Of a stretch of DNA of 64,000 nucleotides, positions 8,604 to 18,220 are shown one piece after another. The DNA is taken from the NCBI RefSeq assembly GCF_008973665.1, contig NZ_WACP01000003.1:186001-250000 (forward strand), given 5' to 3'. Position 1 is the first letter of the stretch. The number at the start of each line of letters is the position of its first letter. Source of the DNA: Paenibacillus tengchongensis. GTDB taxonomy: Bacteria > Bacillota > Bacilli > Paenibacillales > Paenibacillaceae. The translations under genes were made by a program, and so were the position numbers. The notes below the pieces were generated by a model. The model did not search any database. It worked only from the letters and a program-made list of their open reading frames with translations, and was not told where the DNA came from.

Positions 8604-9086
8604 TCAGACCGTCAAATCATTTTCGGATTTCAGTTCAATCGCCTGCTGCAGCAGCCGCTGGAGAACGGCGGCAAACACAGCGATTACCAGCGAAGCAAAA
8701 ATAATAACCAGCCCTATGGCCACAAGCCCCGGGGCATCGTCTTTCTCGGCCATGAGAAAGTAGATCGGCATGCCGGCTGCAATTAAACCGCTGATTGCCA
8801 CAGCACAATATTTAATCTTGTTGAGCGCCCGTACGGACAAATCCGAGAAAGCCTCATTCCTGTCAATGTACCCCAGCAGCTTGAACGCCTGGTATAGCGC
8901 AAAATAAAACGGCACTGCTGAGGCATATAAATCGGCCGCCACCAAAACCTTCAGATAACTGTGCTCCGGGTACAACTCGGCGGCAAATCCGGCTATCTGC
9001 GGCACAATAAAGATACACAGCGCCAGGATCGGAAGACCGATCACAATGACAGACGCCTTCAAAAAAAGTGTGGTTCCGCGTTCCAT
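8604..9086 (-). CDS. DUF2975 membrane protein (YoaS-like)
   Basis: The 160-residue product has four predicted membrane helices (first around residues 8-30 with VIVIGLPILALCIFIVPQIA), consistent with DUF2975. In B. subtilis the homologue YoaS is likewise followed by YozG, the gene found here at 8381. ATG 9086 follows GAGGGAG; the open frame continues far upstream but through AT-rich sequence with no ribosome site. The function of the family is unknown. The 200-base region between this gene and the divergent NUDIX gene is strongly AT-rich and should hold both promoters. Confidence 0.85.
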   Translation of the reverse strand: MERGTTLFLKASVIVIGLPILALCIFIVPQIAGFAAELYPEHSYLKVLVAADLYASAVPFYFALYQAFKLLGYIDRNEAFSDLSVRALNKIKYCAVAISGLIAAGMPIYFLMAEKDDAPGLVAIGLVIIFASLVIAVFAAVLQRLLQQAIELKSENDLTV

Positions 9087-9285
9087 GCAAACTCCCTCGC
9101 TTATACGTGATTTTACAATCAATTTAACACAATACATATCGAAAAACAATAAATAAGTATTAATAATAAATATATAATTATTGTTGAATAAAAACCTATC
9201 TTGAGACAGGCTCATGCGGTATTATGATTATTGTACGAACGTCAGTTTGGATTCGATCTGATTTTTTTATAGGGGGCGCTAGGTT

Positions 9286-9723
9286 GTGAGCAAACATTTG
9301 ATGAGTGTAGTGCATGTCATGCTTGTGCAGGAAGAACAGGTTCTGCTGCTTAAGCGCAGGAATACCGGTCATCATGACGGGAAATACGCACTGCCTGCAG
9401 GCCGTCTGGAGCCGGGTGAGGAGGTCCATATGGCGGCCATCCGGGAGGCGGAGGAAGAATGCGGCGTGAAAATTGCGCGGGAGGATCTGCGAATGGTCTG
9501 CGTAATGCAAATCCGGACACCGGATTCGGAACGGATCGACTTCTTCTTCACTGCCGGTCAGTGGACGGGTGAGCCCTGGAACAGAGAGCCGGAGAAATGC
9601 GGTGAGCTGGGCTGGTATCCTCTGAACGGATTGCCGGAGAATACAATCTCCTATGTAAGGAGCGCACTGGACAGGCACCGGCAGGGAGAGTGGTTCTTTA
9701 ATTGCGGTTATAGTGAGGGTTAG
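9286..9723 (+). CDS. NUDIX hydrolase
   Basis: The 145-residue protein carries a perfect Nudix box (GX5EX7REXXEEXG; residues about 45-67, GRLEPGEEV then REAEEECGV). The family hydrolyses nucleoside diphosphate derivatives with Mg2+; the N-terminal VVHVMLVQEEQVLLLKR and HHDGKYALPAG resemble 8-oxo-dGTP or nucleotide-sanitising members, but the substrate is not determined by sequence. Starts at GTG 9286 and ATG 9301 are both possible; the upstream purine-rich AGGGGGCGCTAGG favours 9286. It appears to be transcribed alone. Confidence 0.88.
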   Translation: MSKHLMSVVHVMLVQEEQVLLLKRRNTGHHDGKYALPAGRLEPGEEVHMAAIREAEEECGVKIAREDLRMVCVMQIRTPDSERIDFFFTAGQWTGEPWNREPEKCGELGWYPLNGLPENTISYVRSALDRHRQGEWFFNCGYSEG

Positions 9724-9816
9724 CCGGCAATTTAGGATGGTCTGATCCGGCAAAATTGTGTATGCTTGAGAATGCGTGAAACGCGCTGAAATACATAGCA
9801 AGGAGATTTGCAAGCC

Positions 9817-10581
9817 ATGGACCATATGAGTGTCAGCATCATCGTTATTTTGGTAGTCTGCGGCTTCCTGGCCGGGCTGATCGATTCCGTGGTCGGCGGC
9901 GGGGGCCTGATCAGTATTCCGGCGCTGCTGGCGGCAGGCATTCCCGTCCACCTGCTGCTCGGGACCAACAAGCTGGGCGGAACGCTGTGTTCGCTGACGA
10001 GTACGGCGTCTTTTCTGCGGTCGGGCAAAATCAATTTCCGCGCCGTTGGCTGGCTCATCCCTTTATCGGCCATCGGGGCCATCAGCGGCGCTTTGACGGT
10101 CCGCCAGGTGCCTTCCGAATTCCTGAAGCCGCTTGTAATTGTCATGCTTATCGTCATTACCCTGTACACCTTGTTCCGTAAATCCTGGGGCGATGTCTCC
10201 ACCTACTCCGGCAGCAATAAAAAGACCCGTTATCTCGGGATGCTCGCCGCGCTCGTGATCGGATTCTACGACGGGTTCTTCGGGCCGGGCACCGGATCGT
10301 TTCTGATCTTCGCCTTTCTGATGATGGGCTTTGAATTTGTAACTGCCGCCGGAAATGCCAAGGTGCTGAATTTCGCCAGCAACATTGCCAGCCTGCTGAC
10401 TTTTATTGCTGTGGGCTCTGTGAATTTCGCTTACGGCTTCCTGATCGGTATTCCGATGATCATCGGCGCCCTCGTCGGCTCGAAGCTGGCGATCCGCAAA
10501 GGTGCGGCATATATCCGGCCACTGTTCATTACGGTCACCATTGTGCTGGTCGGCAAACAGATTTGGGACACGCTGCATTAG
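9817..10581 (+). CDS. TSUP family permease (TauE/SafE-like)
   Basis: A 254-residue polytopic membrane protein with about eight helices in two halves. The first half has DSVVGGGGLISIPALLAAGIP and the second GFYDGFFGPGTGSFLIF, the paired motifs of the TSUP (TauE/SafE) family of sulfur-compound and organic-anion exporters. ATG 9817 lies 11 bases after AAGGAG; a TTG at 9808 would be too close to that site. The substrate is unknown. The next gene (GNAT) starts 37 bases downstream on the same strand. Confidence 0.88.
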   Translation: MDHMSVSIIVILVVCGFLAGLIDSVVGGGGLISIPALLAAGIPVHLLLGTNKLGGTLCSLTSTASFLRSGKINFRAVGWLIPLSAIGAISGALTVRQVPSEFLKPLVIVMLIVITLYTLFRKSWGDVSTYSGSNKKTRYLGMLAALVIGFYDGFFGPGTGSFLIFAFLMMGFEFVTAAGNAKVLNFASNIASLLTFIAVGSVNFAYGFLIGIPMIIGALVGSKLAIRKGAAYIRPLFITVTIVLVGKQIWDTLH

Positions 10582-10618
10582 AATAGAGAATTATATTAGC
10601 TGATGGAGTTGATTGCTG

Positions 10619-11062
10619 ATGGAAATCCGGCTGGTACCGCAAGAGGCGGCCTGGAAGCTCAGACATGAGGTGATGTGGCCGGAGCGCGAGCCTGAGTATG
10701 TACGCATTGACGGGGACGAATCGGCGGAGCATTACGGGCTGCTTGACGGAGAGCGGCTGGTGTCCGTCGTCTCCTTGTTCCGGGAGGGAGAGGCGGCCCA
10801 ATTCCGCAAGTTCGCCACCCTGGAGTCCGAGCAGGGAAAGGGCTACGGCTCACGGCTGCTTGAGCATGTGCTCGCTGCGGCAGCTGCGGCCGGAGCGCAG
10901 CGGATTTATTGCAATGCCCGCAGCAGCAAGATCGGCTTTTATAAGAAATTTGGACTGGCTGCTACAGAAGAACGGTTTCATAAGGGCGGTAAAGAGTACG
11001 TCATTATGGAACGATGGTTTAATATTGCGGACTTAACTCCGGAAGGGAGTGTCAACCCATGA
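10619..11062 (+). CDS. GNAT family N-acetyltransferase
   Basis: A 147-residue single-domain GNAT protein. The acetyl-CoA binding loop is seen in FATLESEQGKGYGSRLLEHV, and the following segment AQRIYCNARSSKIGFYKKFG is a typical beta5/alpha4 region. The acceptor is unknown. Its stop overlaps the ATG of the alanyl-tRNA editing gene by four bases (ATGA), so the two are translationally coupled. This neighbour hints at, but does not prove, a role in amino-acid or tRNA metabolism. Confidence 0.87.
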   Translation: MEIRLVPQEAAWKLRHEVMWPEREPEYVRIDGDESAEHYGLLDGERLVSVVSLFREGEAAQFRKFATLESEQGKGYGSRLLEHVLAAAAAAGAQRIYCNARSSKIGFYKKFGLAATEERFHKGGKEYVIMERWFNIADLTPEGSVNP

Positions 11063-12249
11063 CTAAGAAGCTCTATTATGAATCGGCCTATATGCAGGAG
11101 TGGCAGACGACCGTTACCGGAAGTCTGCAACGGGAAGGCAAGGAATATGTGACGCTCGCGGAGACGGCGTTCTATCCGCATGGCGGAGGACAGCCCTGCG
11201 ATACTGGACAGATTGGCAACATGCCTGTACTGGATGTTATTCTGGAGGGCGAAGAAGTGCTGCACCAGGTGGAAACCGCACTCCTGGCTGGTGAAACCGT
11301 AAATTGCGCCCTCGACTGGGAGCGCCGTTTCGATCATATGCAGCAGCACAGCGGTCAGCATCTGCTCTCGGCACTCTTCCGGGAGCAGTGCGGGGCGCAG
11401 ACCTTAAGCTTCCATCTTGGTGTGGACTACGCCACCATCGATATCGCCCTGTCGGAGCTGGAGCCGCAGCAACTGTCAGCTGTGGAGGCGGAAGTGAACC
11501 GGCATATCTACATGAACCATGCGGTCTCAAGCTATTTCGTCAGCGAAGAGGAGCTGGCCCGGCTGCCGCTGGCCAAACAGCCCAAGGTAACGGAGAATTT
11601 CCGCATCGTTGAGATTTCCAATATAGAGTACAACGCCTGCGGCGGCACGCATGTCTCGGCCACCGGCGCAATCGGCATGATCAAGCTGCTGCGCGCTGAC
11701 AAGCAGAAGGGCCATGTGCGGGTAACCTTCAAATGCGGCGGCCGCGCCCTGCGCGAATTCAATGACCAGTCGCGTATTCTCGGCGTCCTGGCCGCGAAGT
11801 ACAATACCGGCAAGGATGAGATTATTGACCGGATCGAGAAGTGGGAGCAGGAGCAGAAGCGGCTGGAAACAGAGCTCGGCTGGCTCAAGGAATCCAATGA
11901 TACTTATGCTGCGCAGGAAATGGTGGCGGCGCTGGAGCCGGGCGCGGGGCTAATCCGCCGCTGCTTCGAAGCGAAGCCGCTGAAGGATCTGCAGAGCCTG
12001 GCCGCGAAGCTCACGGCACTCACCGATCTGCCTGTGCTGCTGCTGTCCGCTGCGGACAATAAGGCAGTGCTTGCCCACAGCGGCCAGGCCGGCTTCTCCT
12101 GCGGAGCGTTCTTCAAAGCTGAACTCGGCGCGTTTAGCGGCAAGGGCGGCGGCAGCGACAAGCTGGCCCAAGCCGGCTTCCCCTCCCGGGAGGATGCGCT
12201 GGCGTTCTATGAGTTCGCCGGACAGAAGCTTCGTGCCGCAGAGGAATAA
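11059..12249 (+). CDS. AlaX-type alanyl-tRNA editing protein with DHHA1 domain
   Basis: The 396-residue protein is a free-standing editing domain related to AlaRS. It should hydrolyse Ser-tRNA-Ala (or Gly-tRNA-Ala). Zinc/catalytic motifs are present: HSGQHLLSALF (HXXXH) near residue 95 and CGGTHV near 195. A coiled segment (IEKWEQEQKRLETELGWLKE) leads into a C-terminal DHHA1 domain with a glycine-rich GAFSGKGGGS loop, the long AlaX-L form. It overlaps the GNAT gene by four bases and ends at a strong terminator. Confidence 0.92.
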   Translation: MTKKLYYESAYMQEWQTTVTGSLQREGKEYVTLAETAFYPHGGGQPCDTGQIGNMPVLDVILEGEEVLHQVETALLAGETVNCALDWERRFDHMQQHSGQHLLSALFREQCGAQTLSFHLGVDYATIDIALSELEPQQLSAVEAEVNRHIYMNHAVSSYFVSEEELARLPLAKQPKVTENFRIVEISNIEYNACGGTHVSATGAIGMIKLLRADKQKGHVRVTFKCGGRALREFNDQSRILGVLAAKYNTGKDEIIDRIEKWEQEQKRLETELGWLKESNDTYAAQEMVAALEPGAGLIRRCFEAKPLKDLQSLAAKLTALTDLPVLLLSAADNKAVLAHSGQAGFSCGAFFKAELGAFSGKGGGSDKLAQAGFPSREDALAFYEFAGQKLRAAEE

Positions 12250-12262
12250 AGAAGATGTTTTA

Positions 12263-12309
12263 GGGGTGTTCCACAGCTGTTTCATGGCTGTGCGGATACC
12301 CTTTTTTTT
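12263..12309 (+). terminator. Rho-independent terminator
   Basis: GGGT...CCACAGC pairs with GGCTGTG...ACCC, followed by eight or more T. It ends the GNAT/AlaX operon. Confidence 0.88.
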
Positions 12310-12407
12310 AATAAATCCCCCTATCTTTATTCCTCCAGTTAAGGATTATTTAATAATTGTCCCGGTATAATCGCCTCAGAGCATAAGGAAAGGGGCTACT
12401 CATTATC

Positions 12408-14759
12408 ATGTTTCTGAAGATTCTCAAGAAAGATCTGCAGCGCAAAAAAACAATGAATCTGGTGCTGCTGGTACTGGTCATCCTGGCGTCAACCCTCGTG
12501 GCAAGCGGTACTAATCTGCTGTATACGACCTCGACAGCGATCAGCAGCTTCATTGACAAGAGCAATATCGCCGATCTCATTGTCACGACAGCGGACGATC
12601 AGCAAACCAATAGTTCCGTCAGTGCATGGGCAGAGGGGCAGCAGAATATTAAAGCCGTATACTCGCAGCCGCTGATCAATGTCCAGGCGAGGCAAATCGG
12701 GCTGCCGGAAGGACGCAAGGGAATATCCACCAACGTTGGCCTGCTGTTGTCCACGGTACCGGATGAGATCAATCTGGTCTTCGGCGAAAATAACGGCAGC
12801 CTGACGCTGAAGCCCGGGGAGATCGCCCTGCCGGTCAGCCTCAAGAATGCCACCGGTCTCGAGGCCGGTGAGGTGATGGAGTTTCGCCTGGCGGGTGTGA
12901 CCAGAACCTTCAAGGTGGCCGCATTCTTTAAAGATGCTTATCTGGGCTCCGATCTGCTGACCATCAAACGGATGATGATCTCCGGAGAAGATTTCGCGGC
13001 CATCCGCAGCGGTGTGGCAGCTGAAACCTTATCCAAGCTCTGGAGCTTCGTAGCTACTTCGGGAACGCCTGGCGGAACGTTGTCCGCCGAGCTTGCCAAG
13101 GCGGGCATCCAGGTCACCTTTGAAATTGATAAAAGCCTTGTCAGCGCCTCATTCATGATCGACCGGATCATTGCAGCGCTGATTGTAGCGATCAGTCTGT
13201 TCCTGATCTGCATAGCCTTTCTCACCTTGCGCTTCACCATTGTGTCGACGCTGCAGGATGAATACCGGAGCATCGGCATTATGAAGGCGATCGGCTTCCG
13301 CAATTATAGCATCAAGCAGCTGTATCTGATTAAATATCTGGCGCTCTCCGCCGTCGGCGGGGCTGTGGGCCTGATGCTCAGCCTGCCGTTGACCCGGGCG
13401 CTGTCACGCAGCATATCGCAGTATATTATCGTGCCGGAGAGCTTCGCCGGTGATGTGGTTGCCGCAGGCAGCGTCATTGTCACCGTAGTGGTCATATTGC
13501 TGTTCTGCCTGCAGTGTATGCGCGCCATCGGCAGAGCTTCAGCCATTGATGCCATCCGTCTGGGACATACGGGAGAGCGGTTCGGTAAAATGCGGATCGT
13601 CCGGCTGCACCGCAGCAGGCTGCTGCCGCCGACGGTCGTGCTGGCCCTGAGCGACGTTCTGGGCAAGCTGCGCAGCTACACGACCCTCATCATAACAGTC
13701 GTGCTCAGCACGGCCGTGATGATTATCCCGATAAACCTGATCCATACGATTTCCGAGCCCTCCTTTATTGAGTATTTCGGTACGGCGCCGGCGGATTTCT
13801 ACACCAAGAGCGAGATCGCCGATGTAACGCTGTCTGAAGTCCATGCCGAAATGGACCGGATCAGCCAGGTGTTTAAGGAGCATGATTACGCAGTGTCTAT
13901 GTCTGTGGATTACACCTTTGTGACGAAATACATTTCAGATGACGGTGAAGATAGCCGGAACATCGGCGGCATCAAAAGTGAACCGGCAGCGCAGCACGCC
14001 TATCTGGACGGCGTAAGCCCGAAGCTGGACAATGAGATTGCCATCACCAGCATCATGTCCGAGAATTATCACAAGCAGCCTGGAGACAGCATTATGTTCG
14101 AGATTGACGGGCAGAAGCGCACGTTTCTGATTACCGGAATTTTTCAAACGATCTCTAATGAAGGTTACATGGTGCGCGTATCTGAACAGTTCGTACCCAA
14201 GATGGTAAACAGCTATCAATTCGGCGGTAGCATTGACGTTCCGGATAAACAGAAGCCTGAGATCGTAGCTAAGATGAAAGCGGAATTGCCTGAGCTTGAA
14301 ATTAAAAGCGCGGAAGATATGCTGTCTGTAGTGCTCGGCGGGTTCATGGGTCAGCTGCAGAGTGTCAAAGTGATGCTGATCGGCATTGTGTGCCTCATTG
14401 TCTTCTTCATTGCCAGCCTGTTCGTCCGGCTGCTGATTGCCAAGGAAGTGCGGGGGATTGCGGTCATGAAAAGCCTGGGCTTCACCGGCGGACAAATCCG
14501 GCAATGGCAGATGCTCCGCATTCTGCTGCTGATGCTGGGTTCGCTGGTGGTGGGGGTTCTCGCAGCCAATCTGCTGGGCGAGCGGCTGTTCGGCGTCATC
14601 TTCCGGATGTTCGGTCTAACTCATATTGAGTTCGTGATTTCTCCGCTGGAGGTCTATCTGCTCTATCCGGCGCTGCTGCTGGCGGTGGTCGTGCTCGCTG
14701 TCTACACCAGCTGCGGCCAGATTAAGCGGGTGCAGGTCTGGAATATGAACATGGAATAA
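12408..14759 (+). CDS. ABC transporter permease, FtsX/MacB type with two FtsX domains
   Basis: The 783-residue permease has an N-terminal helix (LVLLVLVILASTLVASG), a first extracellular domain, then three helices of a first FtsX domain (about 245-380). A second half repeats this plan, with a large extracellular domain at about 440-640 and a second FtsX domain at about 645-775. This duplicated layout is found in MacB/LolE-like and antimicrobial-peptide export or resistance permeases. ATG 12408 follows GGAAAGGGG. It is the first of four genes in the order permease, ATPase, response regulator, kinase. The substrate is not evident. Confidence 0.9.
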   Translation: MFLKILKKDLQRKKTMNLVLLVLVILASTLVASGTNLLYTTSTAISSFIDKSNIADLIVTTADDQQTNSSVSAWAEGQQNIKAVYSQPLINVQARQIGLPEGRKGISTNVGLLLSTVPDEINLVFGENNGSLTLKPGEIALPVSLKNATGLEAGEVMEFRLAGVTRTFKVAAFFKDAYLGSDLLTIKRMMISGEDFAAIRSGVAAETLSKLWSFVATSGTPGGTLSAELAKAGIQVTFEIDKSLVSASFMIDRIIAALIVAISLFLICIAFLTLRFTIVSTLQDEYRSIGIMKAIGFRNYSIKQLYLIKYLALSAVGGAVGLMLSLPLTRALSRSISQYIIVPESFAGDVVAAGSVIVTVVVILLFCLQCMRAIGRASAIDAIRLGHTGERFGKMRIVRLHRSRLLPPTVVLALSDVLGKLRSYTTLIITVVLSTAVMIIPINLIHTISEPSFIEYFGTAPADFYTKSEIADVTLSEVHAEMDRISQVFKEHDYAVSMSVDYTFVTKYISDDGEDSRNIGGIKSEPAAQHAYLDGVSPKLDNEIAITSIMSENYHKQPGDSIMFEIDGQKRTFLITGIFQTISNEGYMVRVSEQFVPKMVNSYQFGGSIDVPDKQKPEIVAKMKAELPELEIKSAEDMLSVVLGGFMGQLQSVKVMLIGIVCLIVFFIASLFVRLLIAKEVRGIAVMKSLGFTGGQIRQWQMLRILLLMLGSLVVGVLAANLLGERLFGVIFRMFGLTHIEFVISPLEVYLLYPALLLAVVVLAVYTSCGQIKRVQVWNMNME

Positions 14760-14845
14760 AATAACCCCGCAAAGTGGAGCTTTGCTTCGAAATGGAATCA
14801 GGGGCTCCCTGCTATAAGACTAAAGAGATATTGGAGGAATTAGCT

Positions 14846-15622
14846 ATGAACGCTGTCCTGGAAGTCAACAACCTGTGCAAGACGTACATTGTCAACAAAG
14901 CGCAAAACCATGTGCTGCGGAATATCAGCTTTAGCCTGGAGCAAGGGGAATTCGTCTCGGTTATGGGACCTTCCGGGTCAGGAAAGTCTACCCTGCTGTA
15001 CACGGTAAGCGGGATGGACCGTTTGACCGCCGGCGAAGTGATTTTTGACCGGCAGAATCTGTCGGGGCTAAGCGATAAGGAAATGGCCGAAATCCGGCTG
15101 CAGCGGATGGGCTTTATTTTTCAGCAAATGGTGATGCTCGGCAATCTGTCGGTGTATGATAATATTATTCTGGCAGGCTATCAAAGTCTGCAGCATAAAG
15201 GCAACACCCGCACCCGCAGTCAGGTGAACGAGCATGCCGACCGGCTAATGCGCAAGCTGAACATTATGGATCTGGCCGGGCATGACATTACGGAGGTGTC
15301 GGGCGGACAGCTGCAGCGGGCCTGTATCTGCCGTTCCCTGATCAATGAACCGAAAATGCTGTTCGCCGACGAACCGACAGGTGCGCTTAATTCCCAGGCG
15401 GCCAAGGAAGTGCTGGAGGAGCTGAACCGGATCAACCGGGAAGGCACCAGCATTATGATGGTTACGCATGATGTGAAGGTAGCGGCCCAAACGGACAAGG
15501 TGCTGTACATGCTGGACGGAAATATCCAGGGCGAATTCTACTTGGGTAAATATAACGGTGAGGCAGAACTGCGGGAACGGGAACGCAGACTGAATGAATG
15601 GCTGATGGCAATGGGCTGGTAG
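14846..15622 (+). CDS. ABC transporter ATP-binding protein (MacB/LolD type)
   Basis: The 258-residue ATPase shows Walker A GPSGSGKST, the Q-loop FIFQQMVMLGNLSVYDN, the signature VSGGQLQRACICRSL, Walker B MLFADEPTGALN and the H-loop MVTHDVKVA. It belongs to the LolD/MacB subfamily that partners FtsX-like permeases, matching the gene 86 bases upstream. ATG 14846 follows TTGGAGG; an upstream in-frame start at 14774 has no ribosome site and would add residues outside the domain. Confidence 0.92.
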   Translation: MNAVLEVNNLCKTYIVNKAQNHVLRNISFSLEQGEFVSVMGPSGSGKSTLLYTVSGMDRLTAGEVIFDRQNLSGLSDKEMAEIRLQRMGFIFQQMVMLGNLSVYDNIILAGYQSLQHKGNTRTRSQVNEHADRLMRKLNIMDLAGHDITEVSGGQLQRACICRSLINEPKMLFADEPTGALNSQAAKEVLEELNRINREGTSIMMVTHDVKVAAQTDKVLYMLDGNIQGEFYLGKYNGEAELRERERRLNEWLMAMGW

Positions 15623-15683
15623 ACATAAGGGTTAGGCAGGCGTTGCCGTTAACGGAAGCCATGTCTGCCAAAGAGGGGGAACC

Positions 15684-16364
15684 ATGGCGGATATATTGAT
15701 GATCGAAGACAACCCGGAGCTGGCGGATGTGATCGGCGATTTTTTGCAGGCGGAGGGGTATTCCGTGCATACTGCGGCTACAGGCGAGGAAGGGCTTGCC
15801 TTTATGGAGCGGAGCCCGGTCAAGCTGCTGCTGCTGGATATTATGCTTCCCGGACTCGACGGGTTTGCCGTCTGCACCAAGGTCAGGGAACGGTATAACC
15901 TGCCGATATTGATCATGAGCGCCCGGCACGGTGACGACAACAAAATTATCGGGCTGGAGCTTGGTGCGGATGACTATCTGGAGAAGCCGTTTTCGGTGCA
16001 GCTGCTGACGGCTAAGGTGAAAGCGCAGCTGCGCCGCAGCTATGACATGAAGGCGGATAACCCGCTTCTGTCCGATGGGGATATCGTCGTTGACCGTGCC
16101 GCCTTGCAGGTATTCAAGAACGGCACGCCGCTGGCCATGACGATGAAAGAATACGAGCTGCTGGTGCTGCTGCTGGATCATCACGGCAAGGCGCTGCGCA
16201 AAGAGTGGCTGTTCCAGCAGGTGTGGGGGGCGGACAGCTTCAGCGAGCCGGCGACACTTACCGTACATATTAATAAGCTGCGCGACAAAATCGAGCATAA
16301 CCCCAAGGAGCCCAAGCGAATCGTTACCGTATGGGGTGTCGGATACAAATATGAAACGGTTTAA
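15684..16364 (+). CDS. OmpR/PhoB family response regulator
   Basis: A 226-residue regulator with a receiver domain (acidic pair Glu8/Asp9, phosphoacceptor Asp52 in LLLDIMLPG, Lys in DDYLEKPF) and a C-terminal winged helix (MTMKEYELLVLLLDHHGKA; VHINKLRDKIE; TVWGVGYKYE). ATG 15684 follows GAGGGGGAACC. It overlaps the kinase gene by 14 bases, and with the upstream transporter it forms a module that probably senses and answers a cell-envelope stress or peptide. Confidence 0.95.
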   Translation: MADILMIEDNPELADVIGDFLQAEGYSVHTAATGEEGLAFMERSPVKLLLLDIMLPGLDGFAVCTKVRERYNLPILIMSARHGDDNKIIGLELGADDYLEKPFSVQLLTAKVKAQLRRSYDMKADNPLLSDGDIVVDRAALQVFKNGTPLAMTMKEYELLVLLLDHHGKALRKEWLFQQVWGADSFSEPATLTVHINKLRDKIEHNPKEPKRIVTVWGVGYKYETV

Positions 16365-17634
16365 CCTACTGATTCTTTGGACGCTGATCACCGGTGTATC
16401 CTTGATAGGAGGCTTCTGGTTCTGGGCCCAGAGCGGGCTTGATTATGCTCGCAGCAAGGAATACCGGATCGAAGTTAACCGGATTCTAGGCGCAGTGCAA
16501 GAGGGGGCCGATCCGTCCGCTCTAAAGCTGCAGCAATCGGACTACCGGTACATCCGTAAGGTGAGGTGGATGGCTGAGGACAGCGGCGGCGAGCTGGAGA
16601 CGTTTTTTGCCGGCGAGGGGGTGGCGGACCGGGAGGAATATACGGTGCGACCGGTTTATAACGGGGACAGACTGACCGGTTATTTGCAGTTGACCTACAC
16701 CGTTCCCGAACCGGACCGCCGGGAGGTATGGGCAGCGGTTATGCTGCTGGCAGCGGCGCTGGCTGCAGTCCTGGGGCTGCTGCTGTATATCCGCGGCTCC
16801 ATTATCCGGCCGTTTCATCAAATCGGCGAGCTCCCCTTTGCCTTGGCCCGCGGGCATCTTATGCCGGGTGTGAAGGAACAGAAGCACCGTTATTTCGGAC
16901 GGCTGCTCTGGGGACTGGATGCACTGCGCGAAACGCTGGAGGCCCAGAAGCAAGCCAATATCCGGCTGCAGAAGGAACGGCAGACCTTGATTGCCTCGCT
17001 CTCACATGAGCTGAAGACACCTGTAGCCGCCATCAAGCTGTACGCCAGCGCGCTCTACGGCAACCTGTATAATGAGGAGGCGAAGCGTACAGAGACGGCC
17101 CGGCGGATCGGACAGCAGGCGGAGATCATTGAAGGACAGATTGCAGAGCTGATTACGGCCTCGTCTTCGCCGCTGCAGGAGATCGACGTCCGGAACCATG
17201 AGTTTTATTTGAGCGACTGGCTGCAAAAAGTCGTCCACAACCACCGGGAAAGACTGGAGCTGCGCAAAATCCGGCTGGAAACCGGCCCCTATGAGGACAA
17301 GCTGCTGCGCGGCGATGCGGATAAGCTGCAGGAGGTCCTGGACAACCTGCTCGACAATGCAGTGAAATACGGCGACGGGGGGAGGATCCGGCTTTCTTTC
17401 CGCGTGGAGGAGTACCGTCAGCTGATTGAAGTGGAGAATAGCGGAACGCCGCTTTCCCCGGCGGAGCTGCCGCATATCTTCAGCAGCTTCTGGCGCGGCT
17501 CGAATGCCGCCGGCAAGCCGGGGAACGGTCTTGGCCTGTACCTCTCCAGGCAGCTGATGCGGCAGATGGACGGGGATTTGTATGCCGAGAGCAGGGAGCA
17601 GGGCATGATCTTTGTGTTGGTTCTGCGCTTCTGA
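16351..17634 (+). CDS. Sensor histidine kinase
   Basis: The 427-residue kinase has two membrane helices (about 5-25 and 128-150) enclosing a roughly 100-residue extracellular sensor, a HAMP-like linker, and an H-box SLSHELKTPVAAIKLYAS. The catalytic domain shows the N-box LLDNAVKYGDG and the G-box GNGLGLYLSRQLM. ATG 16351 overlaps the end of the response regulator. The sizeable extracellular loop means it can sense directly, unlike the short-loop BceS kinases that depend on their transporter. Confidence 0.93.
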   Translation: MKRFNLLILWTLITGVSLIGGFWFWAQSGLDYARSKEYRIEVNRILGAVQEGADPSALKLQQSDYRYIRKVRWMAEDSGGELETFFAGEGVADREEYTVRPVYNGDRLTGYLQLTYTVPEPDRREVWAAVMLLAAALAAVLGLLLYIRGSIIRPFHQIGELPFALARGHLMPGVKEQKHRYFGRLLWGLDALRETLEAQKQANIRLQKERQTLIASLSHELKTPVAAIKLYASALYGNLYNEEAKRTETARRIGQQAEIIEGQIAELITASSSPLQEIDVRNHEFYLSDWLQKVVHNHRERLELRKIRLETGPYEDKLLRGDADKLQEVLDNLLDNAVKYGDGGRIRLSFRVEEYRQLIEVENSGTPLSPAELPHIFSSFWRGSNAAGKPGNGLGLYLSRQLMRQMDGDLYAESREQGMIFVLVLRF

Positions 17635-17678
17635 GGGTAATGATATGCGGAAGTTATTAAACCAGGAGGCTGATAGTG

Positions 17679-18203
17679 ATGAACCCGGTCAAGCCCATCT
17701 CTGCTTCAGAGCTTGCAGTGAAGACCTTTCAGTTTCAGGATGACGGCCTAGTGCCGAATAACCCGCGGCTGCCTGTGCTAGTCTACCCCGGCGTATTGCA
17801 GGAGCAGCCGGAAGCGGCTGAAGAGCTGTTCAACCGCAGCGGCTGGGGGAACAGCTGGCAGAACGGCGTGTTCGATTACCATCACTACCACGGCAACTCG
17901 CATGAGGTGCTCGGCGTGATGTCGGGCAGCGCCCGGCTCCAGCTTGGCGGTGAGCAAGGGGCCGTTCTGGAGGTGAGCGCCGGCGATGTGCTGGTCCTGC
18001 CCGCCGGCACGGGCCATAAGCGCCTGTCGGCCAGCAGCGATTTCCGCGTGGCAGGGGCCTATCCCGGCGGGATTGACTACAACACCCGCCGGGACCATGC
18101 CGCCGATCACGCTGCGGCGCTGGCGGAGATTCCCTGCGTGCCGCTGCCGGACAGCGATCCGGTCTACGGTGAGCAGGGACCGCTGCTGGAGCGGTGGAGC
18201 TAA
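17679..18203 (+). CDS. YjlB-like cupin domain protein
   Basis: The 174-residue protein is a single cupin. The metal-site motif is visible as YHHYHGNSHEVLGVMSG (two or three His plus Glu), and the second cupin motif as GDVLVLPAGTGHKRL. It resembles B. subtilis YjlB. The start is ATG 17679 with AGGAGG at 17664-17669; a GTG one codon earlier is also possible. It follows the kinase gene by 44 bases and may be read through from the same promoter, although its function has no evident link. Confidence 0.82.
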   Translation: MNPVKPISASELAVKTFQFQDDGLVPNNPRLPVLVYPGVLQEQPEAAEELFNRSGWGNSWQNGVFDYHHYHGNSHEVLGVMSGSARLQLGGEQGAVLEVSAGDVLVLPAGTGHKRLSASSDFRVAGAYPGGIDYNTRRDHAADHAAALAEIPCVPLPDSDPVYGEQGPLLERWS

Positions 18204-18220
18204 ACAAAAACGTGTCGGAT

